Assembly (NCBI GenBank): GCA_011947345.1 | Contig: JAAVTG010000531.1 | Location: 434,001 to 498,000, forward strand | DNA length: 64,000 nucleotides | Direction of reading: 5' to 3' | Source of the DNA: Phytophthora quininea | Taxonomy: Eukaryota; Oomycota; Peronosporomycetes; Peronosporales; Peronosporaceae | In this document: piece by piece, positions 1 through 11,168 of the stretch | How positions within the stretch are numbered: position 1 is the first letter of the stretch | How the letters are laid out: each line of letters begins with the position of its first letter | Notes under the pieces: generated by a model | The model's input: only the letters and a program-made list of their open reading frames with translations | Database searches by the model: none | Told to the model about the DNA's origin: nothing | Translations under genes and position numbers: made by a program

Positions 1-2422
1 AAGCCGGACGATCGAAAACTACTTACTTGTGGTGCTGATGGGGCGGTATTACTATGGAGCCTGCGAGCCGCAGCAAAGATCGGTGATGGTCACTCGCAGG
101 CACGCTGTTCATATACCGATGCTGCGTTATCGCCAGACGGCGAAGTAGCTTACGTTACCGGGTCGGACAATTTGTTGAAGGAAATTGATGTAGCGACTGG
201 TCTTGCTCGTGCCGAGCACTGGACGGGTGGGAGTGGGGCAACTCTAGGACCGATTGCTTTAGCGAACTCGCAGCAAGTTCTTTTATTGGGTCAGCAGAGC
301 CTGGCCGTCCTGGTATGGTACGAGTATATCGCCTTCCACTCGAAAAGGATCGCCCGCCAGCTACACCTGCGTTGATGAGCGGAGGGCAACCAACATCGCC
401 AGGTTCCGTCTTGGCTTTCGGACAGACGGGGTCGACAGCAGTAACAGGATCCGCAGTGGCAGCTTCGACATCACAGTCATTCACGGAGTATCATTGCCAT
501 GATCTTCCAGTATCACGACTTCGCTTGTCGTTTGATAACCAGTTCCTCTTTTCTGCGGGTGAAGACGGCTCGCTCTGTATCTTCGAGACTCAAAATGTAA
601 TCGGTAAAGGCAGTAGCAGCAGTAGTGCCAATGGACCAAGCGGAGTCGGGTCCAGGGAAACAAGAAGCGATAGCACGGTAATCGGTGGTGGCAACGGGGC
701 AACTGGTTCGGGTCTACCGTTTGCGGAGGAAATTCTCGTCACGAAGTCCGACCTGGAAGAGAAAAATCGTTTGATGAATGAGCTCAAGTCGAAGGTTGAC
801 GAGCTAACGCTGCACAACGAATATCAATTACGACTAAAGGATCTCAACTATAAAGAAAAGATTAAAGAAGTGTCTGACAAATTTACGGCTGAGCTGACGC
901 AGGATCGACAGCGTTGCGGAGACCTGCAGACTGACAAGTCCGACATGGAGAACGAATACCAGAAAAGATGCGTGAAATGGCTTCACAGCATCGCAGCGAA
1001 GTCCAGGAGCTGAAAACGACCTACGAATCCAAAGTAGAAGGGGAAAAGGCTCGCTATGCTGCACTGGAGCAGGCCCGTGGTGAACAAAACACGCGTTTCG
1101 AAGAAGAAAACCACGTTCTCGTTGAGAGCCATACGCAGTTCCTGGCTGAAATGACCACTGAGTATGATCACAAGGTGGCGAAAGAGCAGGAGCTGCAGGC
1201 TGTATGCGCACGCGCCAAAGAGGAATTGATCGCAACCAACGAAACACTCAAGCGCGCTCTCGAGGAAGACGCCGAGCTGGAAGTTGAGGAATTAAAGACA
1301 AAGTACGAACTCAAACTTACTGACGAACGTGAAGCCACGTTGCGTCTGAAAGGTGAAAATGGCATCATGAAGAAGAAATTCTCTGCCTTGCAAAAGGACA
1401 TCGAGGACCAGCGAGAGGAAATACGCTCTCTGGAAGAAAAGGGCAAAGAGCTGGCAGAAAACATCCGCGGCTTAGAGAAGGATATTCAAGGCCACAAGAA
1501 GGAGATCCGAGAACGAGAGGAAACCATTCAGGACAAGGAGAAGCGAATCTACGACTTGAAAAAGAAGAACCAGGAGCTGGAGAAGTTCAAGTTTGTGCTG
1601 GACTACAAGATCAAGGAGCTCAAGCGCCAGATTGAGCCCCGCGAGCAGGAGATCGCCGACATGAAGACCCAAATCGAAGAGATGGATGCAGAGTTGGAGC
1701 AGTACCACAAGAGCAACGCTGCGTTGGATCTCATGATTGGGGAGTTGCGGCTCAAAATGGACGGCATGCAGAAGGAGCTCAACCTGCAAGCCGCCCAAGT
1801 GGCACTGGGCAAAGCTCTTGTGCGTCAAGTCCAAACCGATTTGCTCGGTTGCGCTCAGCTTCTGGACAATAAGAAAGCACTCAAACTTGCAGTCATGGCG
1901 CTGAACAAGAAGTACGAGGACGGTGTCACGCCTGACGCCAAGGAGCCCAACTCACAGGCCGAGTACAACCGCCAGCGGGAGTATCTCGAGAAGGAAGTCG
2001 AGTCGTTGAAGAGCAAAATCATGAAAGGCATGGCGATCAGCGAGAGCGAGCTGCATCGCCTACAGCGGGAAAACGCGATCCTTACCACACAGGTCAATGA
2101 ACTGCGTCGTGAGTTCCACAACGTGCGCATGCAGACGCAGGAAGTGCGAGAATCCAAATACAAAGCGACTATCTCAACAGGCGCTGCGAACAAGAAGTTG
2201 TCAGTCAGCAGCGAGACCCTGCGCGAGCGGAAGGAGAAACTACGTGAGGCAGAGTTCCAGAAAGACCAAATCCTTCAGCTGAAAGACCGACTCGCCGAGT
2301 TGCAGAAGATGTTGGGAGGAGGCCTCAAATTTACTCTCACAGCCTCAAGCTCACCGCAGCACAAGGTGCAATACACCAGGAAACCTACTCCACCGACATC
2401 ACAACGACTTCCTCCTGTATAA
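1..2422 (+). CDS. CFAP57: CFAP57/WDR65-like flagellar WD40 and coiled-coil protein (3' part)
   Basis: The gene enters from the left edge, so its start is missing. About the first 590 bases encode the last WD40 blades (GADGAVLLW near base 43, FSAGEDGSLCIFE near base 555). A Ser/Gly-rich linker follows, then about 500 residues of coiled coil. The block KNQELEKFKFVLDYKIKELK near 1567-1626 is a strong signature of CFAP57, a regulatory-complex protein of motile axonemes, which fits a zoospore-forming organism. The reading frame slips twice, near base 305 and at the A-run 963-966. Each slip is repaired by one added base, so I treat this as one intact gene. The stop is at 2420-2422. The gene is convergent with the LSm10-like gene. 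Confidence 0.85.
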
Positions 2423-2572
2423 TATCCACGCTTTCCGATTGTCTATCACATTTGAGTTTCTTTATGACGTCGACGCTGGAAGACGAGCTGTCGATGTTCT
2501 CTTCGCTCTTGTGTACATCGTCGCGCTCTGTCGGATCATGCGCGTCTAGGAGACAAAATAACAAGCCACACT

Positions 2573-3035
2573 TCAATAACTTATCAACGCTAACAGCTCT
2601 TCAAAGCACCCGAGAGCACCTACATATTGCTGCAGATGCTGTGTGATGTTGATCCGGTCCGGAATGTGCACGTACAGCACCGTCTTGCCCATGACAAAAA
2701 CTTCCTCTAGAACCTGCGTATCACCCTAACAAACCACTATCAGCCAAAGTATTAACTCTACAACTGTCGCCACGGCAAACTACATTGGGCTTCGTCTCGC
2801 AGGCGTCCAGCAGTGTAAAGCTGTGCAAATAGCAGTCAGTCCGCAGCTATTGACACGGTTTGTTGAGCTTTATGCCGTACTCCATGTCCTTCACGACCTC
2901 CTGCACCACTCCTTCTAGCACCGAGTCGTTTTTCAGATCGATACGCACACGTAGCCCCACGAAGCTCTTGAGCAGCAGCAGCAGCGAGCGCGGCTTGCGG
3001 CGCTTCTTCCTGGTCACCTCCGCCGTGGTCGACAT
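2573..3035 (-). CDS. LSM10: LSm10-like Sm protein
   Basis: Three exons on the minus strand: 3035-2881, 2820-2784 and 2725-2573, with introns of 60 and 58 nt. They give a 114-residue Sm-fold protein. Sm1 is in exon 1 (LLLLLKSFVGLRVRIDLKND). Sm2 is in exon 3 (VFVMGKTVLYVHIPDRINIT). The YVHIPD..NIT string is a hallmark of LSm10, the U7 snRNP subunit that replaces SmD1 in histone pre-mRNA 3' processing. The length is close to animal LSm10 (about 123). The N-terminus is basic (RKKRRKPR). A divergent SmD1 or another LSm remains possible. The gene shares a 142-bp divergent upstream region with the HTH gene at 3178. Confidence 0.72.
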
Positions 3036-3177
3036 GGCTTCGAAAAATGGCCAAATGTATCCACTTTGTATGCTATACGTGAGACTAGTTATGCTATGCC
3101 ATAGTTTCTCGTCTCGTCCAGTCGTACTTAAGAATTCTCCGGCGTTTGACTTGTGTTTACTCTGCGCACCAGGTAGC

Positions 3178-4081
3178 ATGGGTCCCCGCGGCGCCGGCCG
3201 GCGTCTGAGCGACCAGGAGCGCATGGAGATCCTGGACATCGTCTCGCGCGAGGCCAAGGTCAAGAACGTGGACCTGGCCAAGCGCTACGGCGTGTCGGAG
3301 GGCGCCATCCGCAAGCTCAAGCAGATGAAGGACACCATCCGCGACCGGTACTACCTGGGCAACGAGCTCAACCGCGACAAGCGCAAACGCGGCGGCTTCA
3401 AGCGCAACGCGCCGTTCGAGCAGGAGCTGTACGAGTGGATCCTGCGCATGCGCGAATCGCAGGCCTACCAGCTCATCCCGCTCACGCAGACGGCGGTGCG
3501 GCAGCAGGCCATCATCCTGTCCAAGAACTACGAGCGTATGGGCAACTTCAAGGCCTCACCGGGTTGGTTCGCGCGCTTCTGCTCGCGCCACCGACTGGAC
3601 CCGCCCATGACTGGCGGGCCGGCAGCGGCGAATGCCGCCTCGTTGGGCGGAGAGGGCGCTGGTGTGGGGATGCCGCCGGCTGTGACCGTCACGCTGGACG
3701 GCACGACGGTGACGGACGCCAAGCCGCTGGTGGCGACCACGGCGGAGGAGACAGCCTTCCTCATGGACTCGCTGACGGCTACACAGACGAATATGGTGGA
3801 TGTGGCCATCGCGACGGTCCATACGGACGCGGTCGACGTGAAGCCTACGCTCGAGGAGCTCAAGAGCGAGCCGACGTCTATTAATGAGCAGGAGCAGATG
3901 GCTGCTCGCGAGCACAACCAAGCCGCTCTGGACGCTGTCAGCGCACGGGCGCAGCGGCCAGACCGGTGGAGACTTCCGAGGACAAGACGGAAAATAAGGA
4001 GGAGCAGTTGGAAGAGAAAAATCTCCACCCACGGTCTCCGAGGCGCCGTCCGAAGACGAGATCTTCAGCCTCGGTCTATAA
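3178..4081 (+). CDS. CENP-B/Tc5-type HTH DNA-binding protein
   Basis: Starts at ATG 3178. The first 140 residues carry two helix-turn-helix units of the CENP-B/Tc5 transposase type: a psq-like unit (DLAKRYGVSEGAIRKLK, about residues 38-54) and a second unit ending in FKASPGWFARFCSRHRL. An acidic Ala/Thr/Val-rich tail follows. No DDE nuclease domain is present, so this looks like a domesticated transposase DNA-binding domain acting as a chromatin or transcription factor; the role is inference. The frame slips near 3955 and at the A-run 4017-4021. Correcting both gives a tail ending in PSEDEIFSLGL and a stop at 4079-4081. Without correction the end differs. The first 800 bases are GC-rich. Confidence 0.65.
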
Positions 4082-4315
4082 TAACACACACGCGCTGCAG
4101 CAGCATTTGACGCGCAGCCAGCAACCACTACAACTTGTAGCAGACATCTCCATTCTCATTGTAAGCGACGTGGCGGAAAAGGGTTATATCTGTGCTTAGA
4201 TGGGTTAAAACGGCGCGCGTTGAACGACCGTCCGCAAGATCGCAAATCTAGAAGCGAGCACCAGCACAGAGAGCGTCACTCGCGCACCGGACAAGCAGCA
4301 CCCACGCAGATCAGC

Positions 4316-6171
4316 ATGCTGGCGCACGAGGCAGTCAAGACGACCAACCTGTAATAGCTGCTATAGCCGTCGCCCCTCTCAACCGCCCAATTCTAACGCC
4401 ATAAACCCCGCAGGTTCAGTTCGCTGACCAAGACGAGCAGTCTGGGCGGCAGTAGCACTAGCACTAGCACAACCAGCGAGGTCCCCGTCCTCCCCGTCAA
4501 TGGGACCAGCTCCAAGAAGAAGCGCAGCAAGAAGAAGAAGGCCAAGGGCAAGAGCGAGAGGCCCGAGGGAGATGCCGACGGAAGTGCCGCTGCAGAGGAC
4601 GACGACGAGGAGGAGAACCCAGCACAGCTACCACTAGCGCAGCGTCTGGAGGTAGCTGCAGCCATCCCAGACACTCACGCAGCTCTAGTGGGGCTGCTGG
4701 GCTGGAGCAGGCTGTACGTGCACACGGAGACCATCCTGACCTTCTTCCAAAGCGAAGCGCTGCCGTTGCTGCTGACCAATGTATTGCGGTCGCACCCTCC
4801 TGCTGCTGTGTTTGAGAATCTAGAAGCCTTACTGGCCAACTGCTTGTCTGTGGAAGTGAGCTCTGAAGCTTCTGACGCCCCACACAGAGAGATGGCAGTG
4901 GGGGTGGTGGCAGCAGTGCGAGCTATCGCTGATCAACTAAGAGGAGATGCAGAGGACTTGGCAGAGATTAATACCGAGGCGGAGCGGGCTGCAAGAGCCT
5001 TGAGCCGGCTTGTGTGTGGCCACGCGTTGTCTTTGCATGGAGTGGAGTTGGGATCTCCACTTACACAGGACGTCCAAGAGCTAGAGACGAAAATCTCTGA
5101 AGTGACGCGTGCGGACGAAGCTATCCGTGGCCAGACCATCCGAGAGTCTTTCCAGCGCCGCGACATCCGTAGCGATGCATTGGCCCTGCATGATACGCGT
5201 CTCAAAACACTATCGCAGCTGGTCGAGGAACGAGTCCGCACATCGGAGGATCAAAACCAAGAGGACGAAGAGGAGCAGGACGAGAAAGAAACGGAGGGCC
5301 AGGACGAGATCGCACAGAACGAGCAGGATGAAACTGCGATGAAAGAGGTGACGCAGGCGCTGCAGGATATGCAGGACCGCAAGGATGGTCAGCTGGCTCC
5401 GCTACGCAGCAAGAAAGCAGCGGCAGGGGCCGAGGCCCAAACGTTACGTCAGAAAAAGAAGAGCTCGAAGCACAACTACGCGCTGTAGATGGTGAGCTGC
5501 AGCGCGTGATTGGAGAGCAGCGCCAAGCGGACGAGGAGATGCGCGCGGTTGAAGAGCGCTTCATCGCCGACACCGCGCGCTTCCGAGCCGAGCATCAACA
5601 CGTGACACGCCGCTTTTCCAGAGCCCAGCGCCGCCGCGTGATCACGACAGAAGTTGAGCGAGTCGGGAATGATGTACGTCAAGCGAGGCTTGCCCACAGT
5701 CAAGTGCATGCGCTCCGTGCAAAGCAGGCGGCCTGTGTGACTCAGCAGCTGGAGGCCTCGCTCAACTACTTTGAAAGTGAACTGCCTTGTGTGAAGTTTA
5801 TGATGTCACGCGTGGAGGAGAATGAGACGAAGCTTGCTCCAACGCGTGGCGAAGCTGCTCGCTACCGAGCACTTGGGGTGTCAGCTGTCGCAGAGGAGCT
5901 AGAAGAGAAGACGAAGGGCATTGAAGAACACCTGGAAGAAGATCGAAACTGTTTGTCTGCACTGCGCAAGCGTGACGAGGAAGTGCTGGAGGATATGCGC
6001 CGCTTGCTTGCAGACCCGGCGCTTCGTGAAGCTGTGGCAACAGTGGAGGAGAAAATCAAGCATGAGGCTCAACGAATGATCGACTACGTTAGCCAACTCT
6101 ACAGCCAAGCGACCGAAAGCAACGGAAGCAACGCCTCCAAGAAGCAGTCCAACGGCACCAAGAAGACATAG
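4316..6171 (+). CDS. Coiled-coil protein of unknown function
   Basis: Exon 1 is 4316-4350 and exon 2 starts at 4414, after a 63-nt intron. The N-terminus has a Ser/Thr-rich stretch, then a Lys-rich basic tract (KKKRSKKKKAKGK) and an acidic DDDEEE run. A helical region with a hydrophobic core (LLGWSRLYVHTETILTFF) is followed by about 400 residues of charged heptad-like coiled coil. The frame breaks at the A-run 5453-5457. One added base joins the two open stretches (stop at 5488 in the uncorrected frame) into one protein of roughly 600 residues. I do not recognise the family. It ends 90 bp from another coiled-coil gene on the opposite strand. Confidence 0.6.
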
Positions 6172-6260
6172 CCACCCAGTACTGTGAAGATGCAGATAAT
6201 CAAATGAATCAAATGCGAGTCACGATTGACAAGGCGAAAAGTGGTTCATTGCGTTGAGCT

Positions 6261-8345
6261 TTACGAAGTCATGCTGGTGATCTCCCGCTCTAAGTTCTGT
6301 GTGGCCACCGTCTCCTGCTGAAGTCGCTGCTGCAGCTCGCGATTTCGGCTCATAAGCTTGCGCAGTCTCTCGTGATCAGTTGACGTTGAAGACGACGGAA
6401 CTGAGCTTGGCGCACCAGAAGTGACCGATGAGCACGACGACACTGAAGCTGTCGACATTTTCCGTCGTGGAGATCTTCCCTTTTCCGAAGTTCGGGGACG
6501 TGCTGCCTCACGAAGACTCGAGCTCCGGGGACTTGCAGCAGGCCATCTCCGCGACGTTTGTCTGTCTGAATTTGGGGATTCCAGTACCCCAGTTTGAGTC
6601 CGCGAACGTCGCTGTTCACCGTACTGATCGCTAACACTCGGTCGGAGAGAAGCTGGTTCGCATCGACGCAGGTCTGCAATGGCGGGGTGAATTCGCGATG
6701 GTCCGTCGTGACAAGCATCGCCTGCAAGATAATTGTTACTGCTGCTGTCACCGTCAAAGACATCTCGATGCCAAGATTTGTTGCTACGGAGTTTCGACGA
6801 CGTGACGTCTGCTTTTGGCTGCTCTGGTTCCTGATAGTCTTGCGGTTGAGGGATGCCACGCTGTGCGGCAAGCGCGTTTTCATTGCGAACAAGCATCCAC
6901 TCGGAGAATAACGAATTTTGCGCTTGGAGAGAAGCGAGATCTTCCTGGAGTTCGTGGAATTGCTGCTCCACTTGATTCTTCTCTTCTTTCACGCTTTCCA
7001 GCCGCACCTTCCAGTCTTTATCATGCACGAACTGCTCCTCTTTCAGGTTACGAATCTGTTCCAGATCAAAAAGCAGTTCGTAAGCCAACACGAACTCCCG
7101 TGAAAACGACAAAGCCCAGACCGTACCGTTTGAACGAGGTTCTCGTTGTCTTCTTCAGCGTCGCGTAGTTGTTGCTTTAGGTCTTGGCATTCTCGTGATA
7201 CAGCAGAAGCTAGTTCTAGCCGACGAACCAGCGCACGGCTGCGTTGCTCCAGTGCAGCATTCACCTCACCCAACGTGACAAGCTGGTGCTCCAATGTCTC
7301 CCGCATGACACGGTCTTCCTGTGCTTGGTCGTGAATGCGCTGCATGTTCTCGATTTCGCTGGTGATTTCATTTTGCGCTTGCCTCAAATCCGCTTCCAAT
7401 TGTCTCCGAGTTTGTTGTGCTGCACGTTCTGTATCTGCTTTCGACTGCAGCTCATCTTCAAGAGCTTTGACTCGAGCACGGTCGCGCTGGGATCGCTCTC
7501 GGTACGTTTGAATTTCCTCGTCCTTGCGAGAAAGCTCGTCCTCGAGTTCCTCGATCGTGAGCTTGAGGGTTTCTTGGATCTTTTGCACCTGCTCCTTATC
7601 CCATGCGCTTGGTTCTTGCGGCGGCGGTGCGTTTCTCGAGTGATCTTGCGCTTGTTGCTGTTGCGATTGAGCAGCTAAGAGCATGCTCTTTTCTCTCTCG
7701 AGCTCTAGCGCCTTCTCCACAATACGCTCGTTCTTTTCCTTTTCAAGCCGCAGCTCACGCTTCAATTTCTCCTGGGTCTCCTTCAGCTCGCGGACGTAGG
7801 CTTGTGTCTCTCCTCGACAAGTTGCAATAGCAGGCGCTGAGTCGCCATCCAGCAGTTCCTTGAGACGGCGCACTTCTCGCTCTGCCGCCTCTCGAACCTT
7901 CGTCTCCTCCTACAAAGTGAAACACATCAGTCTCCTCTCCATACACTTGTTCCTACGACTGACACACCTTGACTTTCTCCGTGAGGGCAGCAAATTTACG
8001 ACAGAGCACCCGCAACTGCGCTGTCGCCTCCGCAGGCGACAAATTAGCTTTAAGTCCGGCTTTCACGAGCGTAGCATTCGTCGGCGACTTGCTCTTCACT
8101 ACGGCGCCTCGGTTCTCCAAGAACGCGACCTGCAGTAGTCAAGAAGATCAGTATTGACAGCATTTGTGTAATAGCTTAGATGCAAGGTGATGCTGTACCG
8201 CTGCGTCTCTCGTAGCTCCCTCCTTCTCCAGCTCAGCTGTGGGGGTGGCGTTCGGCTCCTGCTTCTTGCCGTTCATCTCTCCGGTCGTCAAGTGTCTGGG
8301 ATTGTCGAAATGGCCGAAACGAGCTGCCTGAACTGCCTGCTGCAT
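6261..8345 (-). CDS. Coiled-coil protein of unknown function, about 628 aa
   Basis: Four exons, all joining in phase: 8345-8199, 8129-7968, 7909-7127 and 7055-6261. Introns are 58-71 nt with good GT/AG ends, and no frame break is needed. Residues about 105-400 form a long coiled coil rich in Glu, Arg and Gln, with a short Gln run (QSQQQQAQ). The last 200 residues are Ser/Arg-rich and low in complexity, ending in another short coiled coil. The shape resembles a cytoskeletal or centrosomal scaffold, but I recognise no family signature and assign no function. Confidence 0.65.
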
Positions 8346-8636
8346 CCCACTTCAACTGCTAATTCTCGCACTCTCATTGGAAGAAACGTAATTATTTATC
8401 TGGAGGAAGCTAACTTTTGTAGCCATGTATTTTTGTGTAGTCATCTCGGTGTTCACAGTCGGACATGCTACTTTGTCCAAATAGCCCAAAAACGGTCCAT
8501 TGGCACACAGTCACTTGTATAGACACCTAAAATCACCTTTGGAGATAGATAAACCAAGGAACAAATCCGCACTGCTTGACGAGGTCAGTTTGCCACATCA
8601 TCACCAGCGAGGGGAGGGAACGCCAAAGACACGAAA

Positions 8637-10647
8637 ATGTGGCGCAAGTTCGGGGCCTCCGCGCTGCTGCTGGCGCTGGCATGCGTGCAAGGTATGTGTT
8701 TGCATCCCTAGCATTGTGAATGGCAGATCTGCAGTCCAGTTTGAGTGTCAACGGGCAAGAGCTGACGAGTTGCGCGTCATTGCGTTGTATTTTGACACTT
8801 CCAGCGCAAGAAGCGGACGAATTCGACGTTGCGGAGGTCGATCAATGCTGTCTACTGTATCCAGTGACGAGTGCATTACTGGGACTGACTGGAATGATTA
8901 TCATTGGCACTTGTAGGAGCCGACGGCTGCTCCTGTTTCGTCCCCTGCTCGCAACATCCCCAATCGGGACTTTAAGACGTTCGCCAAGACGTTCATCCCC
9001 TTCCAGGACCGTACGTGCAAGAGTTGATGCGGTAGATGTGGTACGTTGAGACTGATGTTGCAAATCTTCTTGCAGCGGACTTCTTTGTCATTGAGGCGTG
9101 CGGCTGGAGCTTTGTCGTCCTGCTCGTGCTGGTCTTCTTTACTGGCAAGCGCCAGAACCGGAAGATTGCCGACCAATGGTACTGTAGTAATACAGCTTCA
9201 GCATCTTTGGAAGTCAAGTGCAGTTGGTGTGCAATTACTGACGTTGGTGCTGCTATTGTGTAGGCTGGAAGAAGCGGAGCCAATTCTGCGTACTCAGTTC
9301 TCGTACACGGGGTCGTCTGTGGAGAACGGCATCGGTCTGATTGAGGAGAGCCGTAACAACTTCAAGTACTTCTGCACTGGACGTCGCTACTTGACGCGCT
9401 TCGTTGCGGACCTGGAGGTATGCTCTTCGTGGTGCTTCATTTCAATATTGTGGGGCGCTCACATAGCTGTGCTCTAGTTGGTTTCTCGCCACGACCTCAT
9501 GTCGCGCGTTCTTGGTATCGTCATGCCATCGTCAGACTACTTGGTAGGAGCTTATACGTTGTTGTTACGTGGACGAGTTTATTCACGATTATTCATTTCG
9601 CTAGACGGTTGACGTCGGCCTTCATGGCGAAGATGTGGATCCGTTTATCTTTGCGATCTGCAAGAAGCTGGGATTCAACGCCCTGTCGAAGGAGTTCCCC
9701 GAATTGGCAAGCTTCATTAGTTGTTAGTGTGGTGAACTTTCATACTAACCTGCCTCTCCTCTTTTTTTTCCACTTCAGATTGAGACGGCCAAGCAGGTGT
9801 CTGTCAAGGAGGCCCCTGAATCGATGTGGGTTTCTACGGACTCCACCGAGATCCCGAAGGCGGCTTTGACACACTCCCTCCAAGGGGTACGATACTATCT
9901 GATGTTGGTATGATAAGCGTGTATCAATTGCTAATGCATCAACGTAAACTCTAGGCTATCAAGGAACTGGAAGACTTCTTCGAGTACGCCGTGATCACGG
10001 ACATGAACAAACAGCTGATTGTGTAAGTGTCGTGTTTCTTAGCGACAGACAGAATGAAGCACTTGCTCACCCGATGACACTTTGCAGGGGCTTGCCGAGG
10101 AGTGAGAAGCATGTTCTGCGCGTCCGATTCAAACTTTACGCTGGCTCGAAGAAGCTGGATGTGCCGAAGGCGCTGCAGCTCGTGTTCGCTCTGATCGACG
10201 GCGCTGGCGCCACCATCAAACTGTCCCCAAATGTGCGTTCGTTCTGCGCGTTGCAATTGCAACGGAAACTCACCTCATTTCTTGCGCGCTATACAGGCTA
10301 AGCACACTGCCACAAAGAGACGCTTGAAGATGAAGCAAGCCGAAGAGGCCACCGCTGTCAAGGAAGACGTAGGCCACTCTCCTCTCGACCATTTGTTATT
10401 GTGTCGATCATTTCTAAGCCGCTTTCGTTTGCAGGAAGTCGCCAGGCGCCAGGCCGAGCTCAAGGAGAAGAAGCACAAGAAGTACGAATCGCTGTCATAC
10501 GAGGAGCAGCAGAAGATCGATGCTCAGAACGAGAAGAAGGCGATCCGCAAGCGCTTCAACCGCAAGTCGGTAAGTTTCTCGCAGTCCACAGTCGTCATGG
10601 TTCGCTTCAACTTGCTCACGCCTTTTTGTCAATGCTGGCAGAAATAA
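8637..10647 (+). CDS. CCDC47: CCDC47 homologue, ER membrane PAT-complex subunit
   Basis: Thirteen exons: 8637-8691, 8805-8836, 8917-9010, 9076-9178, 9264-9417, 9478-9543, 9605-9706, 9779-9886, 9955-10022, 10088-10232, 10297-10368, 10435-10569 and 10642-10647. All join in phase to give about 379 residues. A signal peptide (ALLLALACVQA) precedes a short acidic segment, then one membrane helix (SFVVLLVLVFFTG), a cytosolic DUF1682 domain, and a Lys/Arg-rich C-terminal coiled coil. In animals CCDC47 works with Asterix to shield membrane helices at the ribosome-translocon. The acidic lumenal region is much shorter than in the 483-residue human protein. Intron 7 has a GC donor. Confidence 0.88.
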
Positions 10648-11168
10648 TCGTCATGCGATCGAGGAGTTTCTACAACTCCGGTACATATCTCGAGCTAGCT
10701 TTGTTGGTGTTGAAACAAGTAGATCTGCCGTAGGCATTAGTTGTCGACAGAAGGAGAGCGCGCGTAGAGCAGACAACTGTAAAAGTCTTCTTGCAGTTGC
10801 CTTGTCGTGCCGCTTCAAGATCGATTTGCTTATCAGTCGGCTCGGGTCCAGAACTATCTTGCTTTTTGTATGCCCCTCAAAAGCTCAAAAGTCAGTTCAA
10901 CGCTGACGCTGACGACGGTCATTCTCAAAGACGCCTTCTCCTCGGGACAGTAGTGTCTAGACGTGTCTGCCTGCCTTCCAACCTTGAAGACACCCGTCGC
11001 CACCCTCTGCGTGTGTATTCAAGTCAAATAGATGTCCGTAACTCGTGCCATGGCAGTCTCAACCAGGAGAAAAGTCTCCTGACTCTTCTCTCTTGTTTGT
11101 TTTTATCTTGCTTTCACTATTGCACTATCAGCTCTCACCCGTTCTGCAGCAAGACACGACTCACAGTC

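Noticed and set aside
10791..11168. In-frame extension of the MAEA frame upstream of its ATG
   Set aside because: It has no ATG at its head, is low in conserved features, and the family starts near the chosen ATG at 11169.
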